Assembly: GCA_049694275.1 (NCBI GenBank)
Contig: JBAVQS010000198.1
Coordinates: 1-64,000, forward strand
Length of the DNA: 64,000 nucleotides
Origin: JBAVQS01 sp049694275
Lineage (GTDB): Bacteria; Chloroflexota; Anaerolineae; UBA4142; SHND01
Reading direction: 5' to 3'
In this document: piece by piece, positions 25,053-34,449 of the stretch
How the letters are laid out: the number at the start of each line of letters is the position of its first letter
Position numbering within the stretch: position 1 is the first letter of the stretch
Program-made: the position numbers and the translations under genes
The notes under the pieces: generated by a model
Seen by the model: the letters and a program-made list of their open reading frames with translations, nothing else
What the model was told of the DNA's origin: nothing
Databases searched by the model: none

Positions 25053-26270
25053 GTGGATAAATTGGATGCGAACGCCTTGAAAAGGTTCTTCAATTCGGGG
25101 TCCAAGTATGCAATATTTTCCTGGGCGCAAAGCCCACGTTTCCTATTGCCGTTTGCTCTCTGGCTCTTTTTCAGAACTTGGGATTCGATCTGGGCCTTGA
25201 TCGCCGCACAGGTATTACCGGTCAACAGCAACGGAGCGGTTTTCTACCAGGAGGTGCCGCGAATCAAGGGAGGGCTGGATTTCCTATGGATCCCCTGGCA
25301 GCGCTGGGATACCGGGTGGTACATGAACATTGCCAATCAGGGCTATTCCGTGCATGATTTGAGCGCCGCTTTTTTCCCGTTCTATCCTCTACTGATTCGG
25401 CTGGTCGAGCCGCTGCTCGCCGATAATGGGGTGGCGGCCGCAGTCCTGATTGCTTCGGTGGCTGCACTCATCAGCTTGGTTTTGTTCTATCAGCTTGCCG
25501 TAAGTGAACTAGGGGAACAAGGGGCAGAACGTGCGCTATTGTATCTGGTCACCTTTCCCACTGCTTTTTTCCTCTTTGCGGGATACACCGAATCGCTTTT
25601 CTTGGCCCTTATGTTAGGCGCTTTTCTTTGCGCACGCCGACAGTATTGGGGATGGGCGGGGCTTGTCGGGGGATTGAGCGGTCTGGTGCGCCCGCAAGGG
25701 ATGCTAATGCTTTTGCCTCTGGGCATCGAATTTTGGCTGCAGTACCGGCGCGGTCAAGTGAACTGGAAGGGGGCATTGAACCTTTTGCCAGTTGTCATCG
25801 GGGGATTCGCCTTTTGGACCTACCTGGGGATTCTCTCGGGGGATTGGTTGGCCGGCTTGCAGGTTCAGGTGTGGTGGCGGCACAGTACTTTGCCCTGGGA
25901 TGCGCTCGGTCAAGCTTTGAGAATGATTCTGGATATGAATGCGAGCACAGAGCGCTTTTTCGGCGTCCCGGATTTTGTGATCGGGCTCCTCTTTCTCGGG
26001 CTTTTGCTCCTGAGCGTTTTTCGGCTGTCCCCAACCTGGACCTCTGTGATAGTCATTATTGTTCTTCCGCCCCTTTTTGGCGTTACAATCAATAATCCCT
26101 ATTTGCCGCTTTCGTCATTGTCCCGTTATGTTCTGGTTGCATTCCCGGCGTTCCTGTTGCTCGGCCGGTTCCTGACGAATCGGGTGTTGCGGGGCCTGTT
26201 TGTTTGTCTCTCTTTACTCTTGCAGACTCTCTGGTTGATGTTGTTCGCGAGTTTCATGTTTGTGGGATAG
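25053..26270 (+). CDS. PIG-V-like (GT76) mannosyltransferase family protein, sister of the preceding gene
   Basis: A 405-residue protein. The start is uncertain: GTG 25053 sits two bases after GGAG (25047-25050), while TTG 25062 would have more normal spacing. The catalytic loop WIPWQRWDTGWYMNIANQGY, then AFFPFYPLLIRLVEPLL, TFPTAFFLFAGYTESLFLA and GLVRPQGMLMLLPLGIEFW match the preceding protein closely, marking a second PIG-V-like duplication in the cluster. It has its own predicted promoter, so the two copies may be expressed differently. A 127-bp gap with no clear signal follows. Confidence 0.75.
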   Translation: MDKLDANALKRFFNSGSKYAIFSWAQSPRFLLPFALWLFFRTWDSIWALIAAQVLPVNSNGAVFYQEVPRIKGGLDFLWIPWQRWDTGWYMNIANQGYSVHDLSAAFFPFYPLLIRLVEPLLADNGVAAAVLIASVAALISLVLFYQLAVSELGEQGAERALLYLVTFPTAFFLFAGYTESLFLALMLGAFLCARRQYWGWAGLVGGLSGLVRPQGMLMLLPLGIEFWLQYRRGQVNWKGALNLLPVVIGGFAFWTYLGILSGDWLAGLQVQVWWRHSTLPWDALGQALRMILDMNASTERFFGVPDFVIGLLFLGLLLLSVFRLSPTWTSVIVIIVLPPLFGVTINNPYLPLSSLSRYVLVAFPAFLLLGRFLTNRVLRGLFVCLSLLLQTLWLMLFASFMFVG

Positions 26271-26397
26271 CCTGTCCGGTAAGTTTGTCCCATTCCTTAT
26301 TTAGCTCGTTTGTGTTATTCTGTTTGGCGTCCTGGTTCGCAACGAGTTTTTTTGCTAGTCAGGGTCTGCTTTTTGGCGCAAAATCCTGGACCTGTAA

Positions 26398-27576
26398 ATG
26401 TTCGATCCCAATATAGATTCCCAAATCGAGCCGCAAGTTCAATTGGCTGATCAGCCGATTGATTCAGGCGCGAATCAGCCCATCTCGAGTCCCGTCTGGA
26501 CTGGTATTCCAACTTCGGACCCGCAGGCCGCGCTGCAATTCTGCCGCGACCTGGCGACTGCGCTGGCGAGCCTTACCCCAACTGTGGCAGACCCGCGAGC
26601 CGAGCCGGGCATAAAATCGGATTTGTCTTGGAAAGAGCCCGGTAGGCCTAGCCTATCCGTAGTGATCCCCGTTTTCAATGAGCAAGAGAACCTCCAAGTC
26701 CTCCATACACGTCTCGCGGCAGCGCTCGGCGGGTGCGAGCCGAATTGTGAAATCATTTTTGTGGACGATGGCAGCCGCGATTCCAGTCCCGCGATCGAGC
26801 GACAACTGACGGTGGACGATCCGCGCGTGGTCGTCATTCAACTGGCGCGTAATTTTGGGCATCAAGTCGCGATCAGCGCCGGGCTCGACCATGCGCGCGG
26901 CCAGGCGGTCATCGTGATGGATGCTGACTTGCAGGACCCACCGGAGGTGCTGCCGGAGTTTATTGCCAAATGGCGTGAAGGTCATGACGTCGTGTACGCC
27001 GTTCGTGAACACCGGAAAGAGAGCTGGCTCAAACGCATGGCCTATTCGGCATTCTACCGTCTGCTCCAACATGTCGCCAATATCAATATTCCCCTCGATT
27101 CGGGCGATTTCTGTATCATGGATCGGCGCGTCGTCGATCTCTTGACAAGGATGCCGGAGCGGAGCCGTTTTGTGCGCGGCATTCGGAGTTGGATCGGCCT
27201 GGACCAGGTGGGTCTGTCGTACGAGCGCAGCGCGCGTTATGCTGGCCATCCCAAATATACTATGACCAGGCTTATTTATCTGGCGCTCGATGGCCTCGTC
27301 TCTTTTAGCTTTGTGCCGCTGCGAATGATTTCGGTGTTGGGGTTGGTCGTGTCGCTCTTGTCGATACTGCTTGCTATGATCTACACCATCCAAAAATTGA
27401 CGATGGGCCTTTCGCCTCCTGGGTTTGCCACAACTATCGTCGCGATTTTTTTTCTTGCCGGTATTCAGCTCATCACCATGGGCGTCATTGGCGAGTACGT
27501 GGGCCGGATTTTTGAAGAGGTCAAGCGGCGTCCCCTCTATGTGATCCGGCAGGTGATCAAAAAGGAGCAGGGATGA
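26398..27576 (+). CDS. GT2 polyprenyl-phosphate sugar synthase-like, with unusual N-terminal extension
   Basis: A 392-residue protein. From residue ~86 it matches DPM1/GtrB-type GT2 enzymes: SVVIPVFNEQENL, FVDDGSRDSS, LARNFGHQVAISAGLDHA, MDADLQDPPEVLPEF, and RSRFVRGIRSWIG. Two C-terminal membrane helices follow (residues ~300-325 and ~340-365) before EYVGRIFEEVKRRPLY, the usual end of bacterial GtrB-like proteins. It should make a polyprenyl-phosphate hexose from a nucleotide sugar on the cytosolic face, which is the donor GT-C enzymes need. The first ~85 residues are Gln/Pro/Asp-rich with repeated QPI and look disordered. This is not usual for the family, and a later start cannot be excluded. 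Confidence 0.8.
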   Translation: MFDPNIDSQIEPQVQLADQPIDSGANQPISSPVWTGIPTSDPQAALQFCRDLATALASLTPTVADPRAEPGIKSDLSWKEPGRPSLSVVIPVFNEQENLQVLHTRLAAALGGCEPNCEIIFVDDGSRDSSPAIERQLTVDDPRVVVIQLARNFGHQVAISAGLDHARGQAVIVMDADLQDPPEVLPEFIAKWREGHDVVYAVREHRKESWLKRMAYSAFYRLLQHVANINIPLDSGDFCIMDRRVVDLLTRMPERSRFVRGIRSWIGLDQVGLSYERSARYAGHPKYTMTRLIYLALDGLVSFSFVPLRMISVLGLVVSLLSILLAMIYTIQKLTMGLSPPGFATTIVAIFFLAGIQLITMGVIGEYVGRIFEEVKRRPLYVIRQVIKKEQG

Positions 27577-28751
27577 GAATCCTGATGCTGAATAACGAAT
27601 TTCCGCCGCTTGGTGGAGGCACCGGGACAGTGAATCGTGTCTTGCTTCAGCACTTTGCCTCTGTCCAAGGTCTAGAGATCGACCTGATCACTTCAGCGCT
27701 GGGTCAGCAAGACGAGTTCGAGCAGTTCGCAGAGCACATCCGGATTTTCAAAGCGCCGGTCAACAATCGGAATTTACATCACTCGTCAAACCGCGAATTG
27801 CTGACATTTGGGGCGCGGGCCTGGCCGTTGGCGCTCAAGTTGCACCGTACGACTCGCTATGATTTCTGCTTCGCCTGGAGTGCTGTCCCGGCCGGCGGTG
27901 TGGCGCTTGCTCTTCACTGGCAGGCTGGATTGCGCTATATTGTGCGGGTTTGCGGCCCGGATATTCCCGGTTTTGAGCGGCGTTATGGCTGGATGTATCC
28001 ATTCCTCACACCAGCAATCCGCGCGACCTGGCGCGGAGCCGAGTGGGTCATTGCCAAATGTGAGCACGAAGCGGAGATGATCCGCCGGGTCGATTCGTCT
28101 GCCAGAATCACTCTCATTCCGAATGGGGTGGATCTGGATGCATTCCAGCCGGGTGCGCCAATTCCGGATGCCGGGGCTCTGAAGGTGATCTGTGTAGGGC
28201 GGCTTATCGAGCGCAAAGGGCAGCAGCATCTGATTCGGGCGACCAGGCGCCTTGTTGACCAGGGCTTGGACATCAGCGTAGAATTGGTGGGCACTGGCGA
28301 TGCACAATCCGCCGATGCGGAGCTGGCCCGCGAGCTTGGAATTGCTGATCAAATCCGATTCAGCGGGTATGTCCCACGAGAGGAGATTGCAAAACACTAT
28401 GCTGCCGCCCATGTTTTTGTTCTCCCTTCCTATAATGAGGGGATGAGTGTGGCGACTCTTGAAGCGATGGCGTCCGGATTGCCAATTATCATTACCCGAA
28501 ATGGAGCAACCGGATTGGTGCAGGCCGAGATCAATGGCTTGATTTTTGATTGGGCCAATGTGGATGCTTTGACTGCGCACCTGAAGCGTCTTGCGATGGA
28601 CCGTGCCCTCGCGCGTCGGATGGGCGCTGCTTCGCGAGATCGCGCGACGAGCTTATCCTGGGATTTAGTGTCAGATGATTATTTAAAGATGTTCGAGCAG
28701 ATGGTTCCCAGAGCGCCAGTCTACCAAACCGGGCAGAAACTTGCTATCTGA
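27573..28751 (+). CDS. GT4-family glycosyltransferase
   Basis: A 392-residue GT-B-fold cytosolic enzyme in ATGA overlap with the GT2 gene. The N-terminal domain begins MRILMLNNEFPPLGGGTGTV, a typical donor/acceptor glycine loop. The C-terminal domain has VICVGRLIERKGQQHLIRA, FSGYVPREEIAKHYAAAHV and PSYNEGMSVATLEAMASGLP, where the E-x7-E motif binds the nucleotide sugar. It is expected to extend a lipid-linked glycan on the inner membrane face. Sugar specificity cannot be read. The following gene's start lies 23 bp past its stop. Confidence 0.85.
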   Translation: MRILMLNNEFPPLGGGTGTVNRVLLQHFASVQGLEIDLITSALGQQDEFEQFAEHIRIFKAPVNNRNLHHSSNRELLTFGARAWPLALKLHRTTRYDFCFAWSAVPAGGVALALHWQAGLRYIVRVCGPDIPGFERRYGWMYPFLTPAIRATWRGAEWVIAKCEHEAEMIRRVDSSARITLIPNGVDLDAFQPGAPIPDAGALKVICVGRLIERKGQQHLIRATRRLVDQGLDISVELVGTGDAQSADAELARELGIADQIRFSGYVPREEIAKHYAAAHVFVLPSYNEGMSVATLEAMASGLPIIITRNGATGLVQAEINGLIFDWANVDALTAHLKRLAMDRALARRMGAASRDRATSLSWDLVSDDYLKMFEQMVPRAPVYQTGQKLAI

Positions 28752-28773
28752 CCCGCCAAGATCAGTTTTGCCT

Positions 28774-30675
28774 ATGTGCGGTATCTGTGGTTATGTAAGT
28801 AACAGGCTTACTCTCGACGAGGGGCGGTCCCTGTTGGAACGAATGAACGCCCGGCTCGAACATCGAGGCCCAGATGGCGCCGGTTCGTTCATCGATGAGC
28901 GGGTCGGGCTAGCCATGCGCCGCCTCGCCATCATTGACGTAAAAGGGGGCATGCAGCCAATCTGCAATGAAGATGGCCGCATCGTCGTGGTTTTTAATGG
29001 GGAGATCTATAATTTTCTCGAACTACGCGGCGAATTGGAGCGGTACGGCCATCGCTTTGCGACCCATTCTGATACGGAAGTCATCGTGCATGGCTATGAG
29101 CAATGGGGTGATGAGATGCTCTCCCGTTTCAACGGGATGTTCGCCCTGGCGCTCTGGGACGCGTCGCACGAGCGTTTGCTCCTGGCCCGCGACCGCATGG
29201 GAAAAAAGCCGCTATACTGGCATTGGTCGGAAAATGGGCTATTATGGGGCTCCGAGGCCAAGTCGTTGCTCGTCGCGCCCTGGGTCAAACGTCAAGTCAA
29301 TGCCCTGGCCCTTCATTACTACCTGACCCTCCAGTATACGCCTGATCCCCTGACGATCTTTCAGGATATTCACCAGCTCCCGGCGGCGCACAAGCTCGTT
29401 TTGGAGCGACAAGGTGAGCCGCAAGTGTGTCGGTGGTGGCAGTTGGCGTTCGAGCCCAAGTACAAGATCGATGATCAGGAAGCGATTCGAGAATCCCGGC
29501 GTTTGCTTACGGCCGCGGTCAAGCGGCGGTTGATATCTGAAGTGCCGTTGGGCGCATTTCTTAGCGGCGGGATTGATTCCTCTATCGTCGTTGCGCTGAT
29601 GGCCGAGCAGATGAGCGAGCCGGTCAAGACCTTTTCCATCGGGTTTGAGGAAAGCCATTATTCCGAGGCGGGATACGCCAGGCTGATTGCGGAGCGGTAT
29701 CACACAGACCATCACGAATTCACCTTTCGTCCCGCTGATTTGGTGCGGGTCATCGAGGGGGTCATTGCCGCATGTGACGAGCCGTTCGCTGATCCGGCCG
29801 CGTTGCCCTTGTACGAACTGGCTCGGCAGACGCGTAAGCATGTGACTGTCGCACTCAGTGGCGACGGCGGAGACGAGACGCTGGCGGGCTACCGTCGCTA
29901 TGCTCTCGATGGAGTGCTCCAGCCCTATGCCGCCCTGCCGCGGTGGTTGACCCAGCAGCTTGTTCCGACCGTGACCGCTTACTTACCCGAGCCTGCTTGG
30001 CTTCCAGAGGATAAGAATCCCCTTACCGGCCTGAAAAGGTTAGGACAGTTTTCGGCAGTCACCCATAAGGCCTCGCTGGTTCGCTGGGGCTCTTATTTCA
30101 ATGAAAGTGACAAGCAGCGTCTGTATACGAACCGGTGGCGCGATGAGCTTGCCCACATAGATACCGCAGATTGGATTGCGGCGGCGTATGATCAAGCGTT
30201 GGCAAGCAACCTGCTTGACTGTACCCTATATGCGGATCAGGTCACCTATCTCTCGGGGGATCTATTGCCCAAGACGGATCGAATGGCGATGGCGCATTCA
30301 GTAGAGGCGAGAGCGCCATTTTTGGATGCAGATTGGGTAGAATGGACTGCACGCCTGCCGGTTCATTTGAAGGTGCGGGGGCTAAAAACAAAGTGGTTGC
30401 TCCAGGCTGCTTTTTCAGATAAGGTGCCGGCGCCCATTCTGCAGAGGGGCAAGCAAGGCTTTAGCATCCCGATTGGGGTTTGGCTCAAGAACGAGCTGCG
30501 CGATTGGACACATAGGCTGCTTTTGGAAAATTCTAACTTGGCCGAGTGGTTTCACCTAGCGGCGGTGAAAAATTTGCTCGATGAGCACGACCAAGGGCGA
30601 GTCAATCATAGCAAACGATTATGGGCCCTGTTGATGTTTGCTCTCTGGTTAGAGTATGTGCAAGGCAATAACTGA
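28774..30675 (+). CDS. asnB: Asparagine synthase-type glutamine amidotransferase
   Basis: A 633-residue enzyme. ATG 28774 is fixed by MCGICGY, which exposes Cys2 as the glutaminase nucleophile after Met removal. The N-terminal class II amidotransferase domain shows EHRGPDGAG, RLAIIDVKGG and VFNGEIYNFLELR. The synthetase domain has the ATP-pyrophosphatase loop FLSGGIDSS (~262-270), VALSGDGGDETLAGY and PKTDRMAMAHSVEARAPFLD. It converts Asp, or a related carboxylate, to its amide using Gln and ATP. In glycan clusters close relatives often amidate uronic acids or modify cell-surface polymers, so free Asn synthesis is only one possibility. Confidence 0.85.
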   Translation: MCGICGYVSNRLTLDEGRSLLERMNARLEHRGPDGAGSFIDERVGLAMRRLAIIDVKGGMQPICNEDGRIVVVFNGEIYNFLELRGELERYGHRFATHSDTEVIVHGYEQWGDEMLSRFNGMFALALWDASHERLLLARDRMGKKPLYWHWSENGLLWGSEAKSLLVAPWVKRQVNALALHYYLTLQYTPDPLTIFQDIHQLPAAHKLVLERQGEPQVCRWWQLAFEPKYKIDDQEAIRESRRLLTAAVKRRLISEVPLGAFLSGGIDSSIVVALMAEQMSEPVKTFSIGFEESHYSEAGYARLIAERYHTDHHEFTFRPADLVRVIEGVIAACDEPFADPAALPLYELARQTRKHVTVALSGDGGDETLAGYRRYALDGVLQPYAALPRWLTQQLVPTVTAYLPEPAWLPEDKNPLTGLKRLGQFSAVTHKASLVRWGSYFNESDKQRLYTNRWRDELAHIDTADWIAAAYDQALASNLLDCTLYADQVTYLSGDLLPKTDRMAMAHSVEARAPFLDADWVEWTARLPVHLKVRGLKTKWLLQAAFSDKVPAPILQRGKQGFSIPIGVWLKNELRDWTHRLLLENSNLAEWFHLAAVKNLLDEHDQGRVNHSKRLWALLMFALWLEYVQGNN

Positions 30676-31448
30676 TGAAAGTATTTGATTTTAGCGCCAA
30701 CTGGGAGCGTTTTTCTGACGAGCGCTTGAATGTTTCCCGGCTCACCGAGGCACGCGAATCGCTTGTAAAGCTTTTGCAGCGGGAGTCACTGGAGGGCGTC
30801 AGTTTTCTGGATGTGGGATGCGGCAGTGGGCTTTTTTCAATCGCTGCTTACCATCTAGGCGCGGGGCGGGTAGTGGGAATAGATGTCAACCCGGGCTGTG
30901 TCGCCCTTTCTGTAACGAACTGCCGTCTGCTCGCTCCAAATGCGCCGATACAATTCAGGCAAGTCTCTGCCCTTGATCGAACGGCTTTGGATGCTCTCGG
31001 TTGTTTTGATATTGTCTATGCGTGGGGTGTGTTGCATCATACCGGGGCTATGTGGGAGGCGATTGATCTCACCTTGCAACGGGTTGCGCCCGGCGGCGAT
31101 CTGGTTGTGGCTATTTATAACAAACATATTACATCCCCGATTTGGAATAGGATCAAATGGTTGTATAACCAACTGCCAGGGTGGGGCCGTGGGGTAATGG
31201 CTTGGGGTTTAGCAGGGGTTATCTACATTGCCAAGTTCATTGTGACCCGCCGGAATCCACTCGAGAAGGAACGCGGGATGGACTTTTGGTATGATGTCGT
31301 CGACTGGATTGGAGGATACCCGTACGAATATGCGACGCCGGAAGCAGTTGAGACTTTTATCAACTCGCGGGGCTTCCAGTTGAGCCATTTCGTGCCTGCT
31401 CAAGTTCCGACGGGTTGTAATGAGTTTGTTTTCAAGAAATTCAAGTGA
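30675..31448 (+). CDS. Class I SAM-dependent methyltransferase
   Basis: A 257-residue protein whose ATG shares one base with the asnB stop (TGATG). Motif I is FLDVGCGSGLFSIAAYHLGA (residues ~44-63), with GIDVNPG as the acidic strand-2 motif and FDIVYAWGVLHHTG as motif IV/post-I. The C-terminal half has a hydrophobic stretch (GVMAWGLAGVIYIAKFIV) that may touch the membrane, and RGMDFWYDVVDWIGGYPYEY, seen in methyltransferases of polysaccharide clusters. The substrate is unknown; sugar or lipid-linked glycan methylation is inferred from context. Confidence 0.8.
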   Translation: MKVFDFSANWERFSDERLNVSRLTEARESLVKLLQRESLEGVSFLDVGCGSGLFSIAAYHLGAGRVVGIDVNPGCVALSVTNCRLLAPNAPIQFRQVSALDRTALDALGCFDIVYAWGVLHHTGAMWEAIDLTLQRVAPGGDLVVAIYNKHITSPIWNRIKWLYNQLPGWGRGVMAWGLAGVIYIAKFIVTRRNPLEKERGMDFWYDVVDWIGGYPYEYATPEAVETFINSRGFQLSHFVPAQVPTGCNEFVFKKFK

Positions 31449-31543
31449 GAATGGTGTACATGATCGACCATCTGTGTGTCGTCCTATGTGCTAATAAGGT
31501 CCTCTCTTGAATCAGGGTGATTATCGGAATAGGCGATTCTATC

Positions 31544-32692
31544 ATGCCGAATCGAATTTTGCATGTGATTGATCACACCGATAGCGGTGGCGCGCAGGTA
31601 TTATTGTATTATCTGATATTAGCGCTCAAGGACCGATTCTCATTCACAGTGGCGGTAATTGGAAAATCTGGTCGGTTCACCCAAATGTATCGGGACTTGG
31701 GTGTGCCGGTCATCTTATTAGATGAATTAGGAAGTCGCTGGAGTCCCTTGCCGCTCATCACCCTGACCGCCGAACTCGCCCGACATAGATACGACCTTAT
31801 CCACAATCATTTATTCAAAGCCTCGATTCTTGGAATGGTCTCAAGCCGCCTTTCTGGTTGTAAATGCATTGTGCATGATCACACGGGCATATATCCTGAA
31901 TCCCTGAAATACATCATTTCAAACCCAATCGTTCGATACATTTACTTGATCGCTTATTCTGCTCTTCTCAATCGTGTTAGTCAGGTGATTGTGTTAACCT
32001 CAGGGATGCAGCAGGCCTATTTGGAAAACTATCGAATTGATCCGCGCAAAATCACGCTCCTACCCAATGCAATCGATATCCGGGCGTTCGAGCGTCCGGA
32101 CCGCAACAATTGTGCGGAAGAGCTTTGTAAGACTCTGGGCTTGTCCACACAGACGAAATTGGTGACGATGATTGGGCGGCTCGATCCTGAAAAGGATTGG
32201 CAAACCTTTCTCGGTGTGGCACGGCTTGTAACCACGCAATTCGGCATGCCTTGCGCGTTCCTGGTGGTTGGTTCAGGATCTCAGGACAGAGAATTGCGAA
32301 CACGAGTCAGAGCAGAGGGCCTCGATCGAGTCATATTCTTGGGCTATCGAGAGGATATACCAGACTTGCTTAGCCAAAGCGATGTTTTTCTATTGACTTC
32401 GCGGCGTGAACCCTTTGGTATTGTTCTCTTGGAAGCCATGGCCGCTGGTTGTCCGATTGTTGCAACACGTAGTGGAGGCCCGGAATCGATTTTGACCAAC
32501 GGCGTAGATGCCCTTTTGGCTGATGTTGGCGATGTACAAGGCCTGGCCGAGATTGTTATGAGAATCTTGGAGGATACAGATCTCGCCCGTGAATTGGCGA
32601 CGCGCGCAAGGCGCAAAGTCCTTGAGCACTATAGCCAGGATGTGTTTATGGAAAAGATGGTGGCCATGTATAGAGATGTGATAGGAGCATAA
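31544..32692 (+). CDS. GT4-family glycosyltransferase
   Basis: A 382-residue GT-B-fold enzyme. ATG 31544 gives RILHVIDHTDSGGAQVLLYY, the expected N-terminus; GTG 31517 is possible but adds nothing family-like. Further motifs are DLIHNHLFKASILG, LVTMIGRLDPEKDWQTFLG, FLGYREDIPDLLSQSDVFLL and REPFGIVLLEAMAAGCPIVA, which contains the EX7E nucleotide-sugar site. It is a cytosolic retaining transferase of unknown sugar. It is preceded by a 95-bp gap without a clear promoter. Confidence 0.85.
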   Translation: MPNRILHVIDHTDSGGAQVLLYYLILALKDRFSFTVAVIGKSGRFTQMYRDLGVPVILLDELGSRWSPLPLITLTAELARHRYDLIHNHLFKASILGMVSSRLSGCKCIVHDHTGIYPESLKYIISNPIVRYIYLIAYSALLNRVSQVIVLTSGMQQAYLENYRIDPRKITLLPNAIDIRAFERPDRNNCAEELCKTLGLSTQTKLVTMIGRLDPEKDWQTFLGVARLVTTQFGMPCAFLVVGSGSQDRELRTRVRAEGLDRVIFLGYREDIPDLLSQSDVFLLTSRREPFGIVLLEAMAAGCPIVATRSGGPESILTNGVDALLADVGDVQGLAEIVMRILEDTDLARELATRARRKVLEHYSQDVFMEKMVAMYRDVIGA

Positions 32693-32748
32693 GATACTTT
32701 TGTCAACCTGCGCAAGCTTCAGGTGTGGGACTGGCAATAGAGGCCGCA

Positions 32749-33456
32749 ATGCCCTTTTATGATTTTTTTTCGCAGAATACGCGCGTGACTTCGTTAGGCT
32801 CTCACTTGATGGCGCAAGCTGCAGAGTTGCTCTTGAGCCGAGTGTCGGAGAGTGTCCATCCTTTGCAAAGGTTGATGGAGATTGGTCCCGGATGGGGAGC
32901 TCTTGCCGCGAGTGCCCACAAGAGGAATATCGTTTATACAGCCGTCGACGTAAATATTAGCTTGCTGGCACGGCTTGACTCCGACCGCCGGGTTTGCACA
33001 TCTATTCCGCCCCTTCCTTTTCGCGATTGTGTGTATGATGCGGTTGTAGCAAGCCATGTACTCGAGCATATGAGTGGGTTTCAACAGGCAACGACCATGG
33101 TATCCGAAATGTGCCGGGTCGTTCGGCCTGGCGGCTGCATCGGAATCGTTTCTCCAGATTTCCTATGGGTTGGGCCATACTTTTGGGACGTCGATTATAG
33201 CCATAGCTTTCCTACTTCAGCACGACGGTTGCATGAATTATTTCTGGATCAAGGACTAGAAGTTTCATGTCTCCAGTATACCTTTAACCACCTCACAGGA
33301 TGGCGCGGATACTATTTAGGAAGGATGTTGCGTTTGATTTCCTATCGACTATTCGATGCGCTCCCGAATTCTCGATTCTATTTTGATCGAATCTATCGAA
33401 CCCGCTTGACGTTTAGCCGATCAGTACTGATCATCGGGCGCCGAGTTGTAGAGTGA
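32749..33456 (+). CDS. SAM-dependent methyltransferase (type 11)
   Basis: A 235-residue protein. ATG 32749 has AGAGG about five bases upstream (32739-32743), favoured over GTG 32725. Motif I is LMEIGPGWGALAASAHKRN, followed by AVDVNISLL, PLPFRDCVYDAVVASHVLEH and MCRVVRPGGCIGIVSPDF. The layout matches small-molecule or glycan methyltransferases found next to glycosyltransferases. Its stop is embedded in the next start (GTGA), coupling it to the flippase-like gene. Confidence 0.8.
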   Translation: MPFYDFFSQNTRVTSLGSHLMAQAAELLLSRVSESVHPLQRLMEIGPGWGALAASAHKRNIVYTAVDVNISLLARLDSDRRVCTSIPPLPFRDCVYDAVVASHVLEHMSGFQQATTMVSEMCRVVRPGGCIGIVSPDFLWVGPYFWDVDYSHSFPTSARRLHELFLDQGLEVSCLQYTFNHLTGWRGYYLGRMLRLISYRLFDALPNSRFYFDRIYRTRLTFSRSVLIIGRRVVE

Positions 33457-34448
33457 ACATTGTGAGACGCTTCAAGCAACCCCATGTATGGATGTTGCTG
33501 AAAATCGCGATCGCTCTCCTGCTCTCTTTTCTCATTGTGAGCCGGATCAATCAAGGTGATTTGGCTGCTATGCCGGCGCGTTTGGTGTTCCCTTGGTTTG
33601 CAGGCGCGCTGATCGCTTCCTATGCTGCAGTGGCTTTTATGGCCCTTCGGTATGCTGTATTCTTGGGCAAAACGGTCAACCGGCGCGAACTCTTTAGTAT
33701 CGTTGCTTTACAAGTGGCCATCGGCAATCTTGTCGCGACAGCGGCAGGAATGGGCTCTTTCGTCGGTATGCTGCGCAGTCGGCACGGGGTTCGGCTTACG
33801 ATTGGGGTCACTTCATTGATACTATCCCGAGCATGGGATTTGATCCTACTGCTCTTTGCACTTGCTCTGTCGAGTTGGATCCTTTGGTCGCAAATTGCGC
33901 CCTTGCACGATCTCGTACTGTTTCTCATTGCCCTTCTCGCTGTCATTCTAGTTCTGTTTGGCCTGTTATTGGCTTGGCGGGCCAAGTTACTCGGCCCAAT
34001 GCTGAGACTCGGTATATGGCTTCGGCTTGGGCGTTTCCAGTTATGGGGTAAGATAACAGATGTATTAAGTGATCTCGTAACTGGAGAACTGGGAACCCAG
34101 GGTGGGTCAGCCATCGCATTAGCAAGATATAGCGTGTTAAGCTTTGCCGCCTCGTTCGGATTCCTATACTGTGTGCTTCAGTTCTTGGCGGTGCCACTCG
34201 ACCTCTGGATAGTTATTTTCATGTTCTCTGTGTTGCAATTGGTCGCCATTCTTCCCATCCAAGTGTTGGGAGGGCTAGGGGTTCTTGATGTTACCTATCT
34301 ATATCTCTTTGGACTTTTCCATATTGAAAGCGTAACGGCGCTGTCCGTGGTGATTGGGATACGGGTTACGTTCTACCTGATAAATTTTTTGTTGCTCTTG
34401 TATTTGCCTGGGGAGAGTGTGATTACTCATTTTCAAGAGAATAAGTAG
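33453..34448 (+). CDS. UPF0104 / lysylphosphatidylglycerol-synthase-TM-like flippase protein
   Basis: A 331-residue integral membrane protein starting with GTG in a GTGA overlap. It has eight or so helices. LKIAIALLLSFLIVSRINQGDL near the start, ALRYAVFLGKTVNRRELF, ATAAGMGSFVGMLRSRHGV, and PIQVLGGLGVLDVTYLYLFG near the end are diagnostic of the LPG_synthase_TM (UPF0104) family. Members occur alone in polysaccharide clusters and are suspected to move lipid-linked substrates across the membrane. A flippase role for glycan intermediates or polyprenyl-phosphate sugars made by the GT2 enzyme is an inference. Confidence 0.75.
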   Translation: MNIVRRFKQPHVWMLLKIAIALLLSFLIVSRINQGDLAAMPARLVFPWFAGALIASYAAVAFMALRYAVFLGKTVNRRELFSIVALQVAIGNLVATAAGMGSFVGMLRSRHGVRLTIGVTSLILSRAWDLILLLFALALSSWILWSQIAPLHDLVLFLIALLAVILVLFGLLLAWRAKLLGPMLRLGIWLRLGRFQLWGKITDVLSDLVTGELGTQGGSAIALARYSVLSFAASFGFLYCVLQFLAVPLDLWIVIFMFSVLQLVAILPIQVLGGLGVLDVTYLYLFGLFHIESVTALSVVIGIRVTFYLINFLLLLYLPGESVITHFQENK

Positions 34449-34449
34449 A

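Noticed and set aside
26653..27393. Open frame of 246 codons on the reverse strand under the GT2 gene
   Set aside because: The forward frame has all GT2 motifs; the reverse translation is low-complexity and without recognisable domains.
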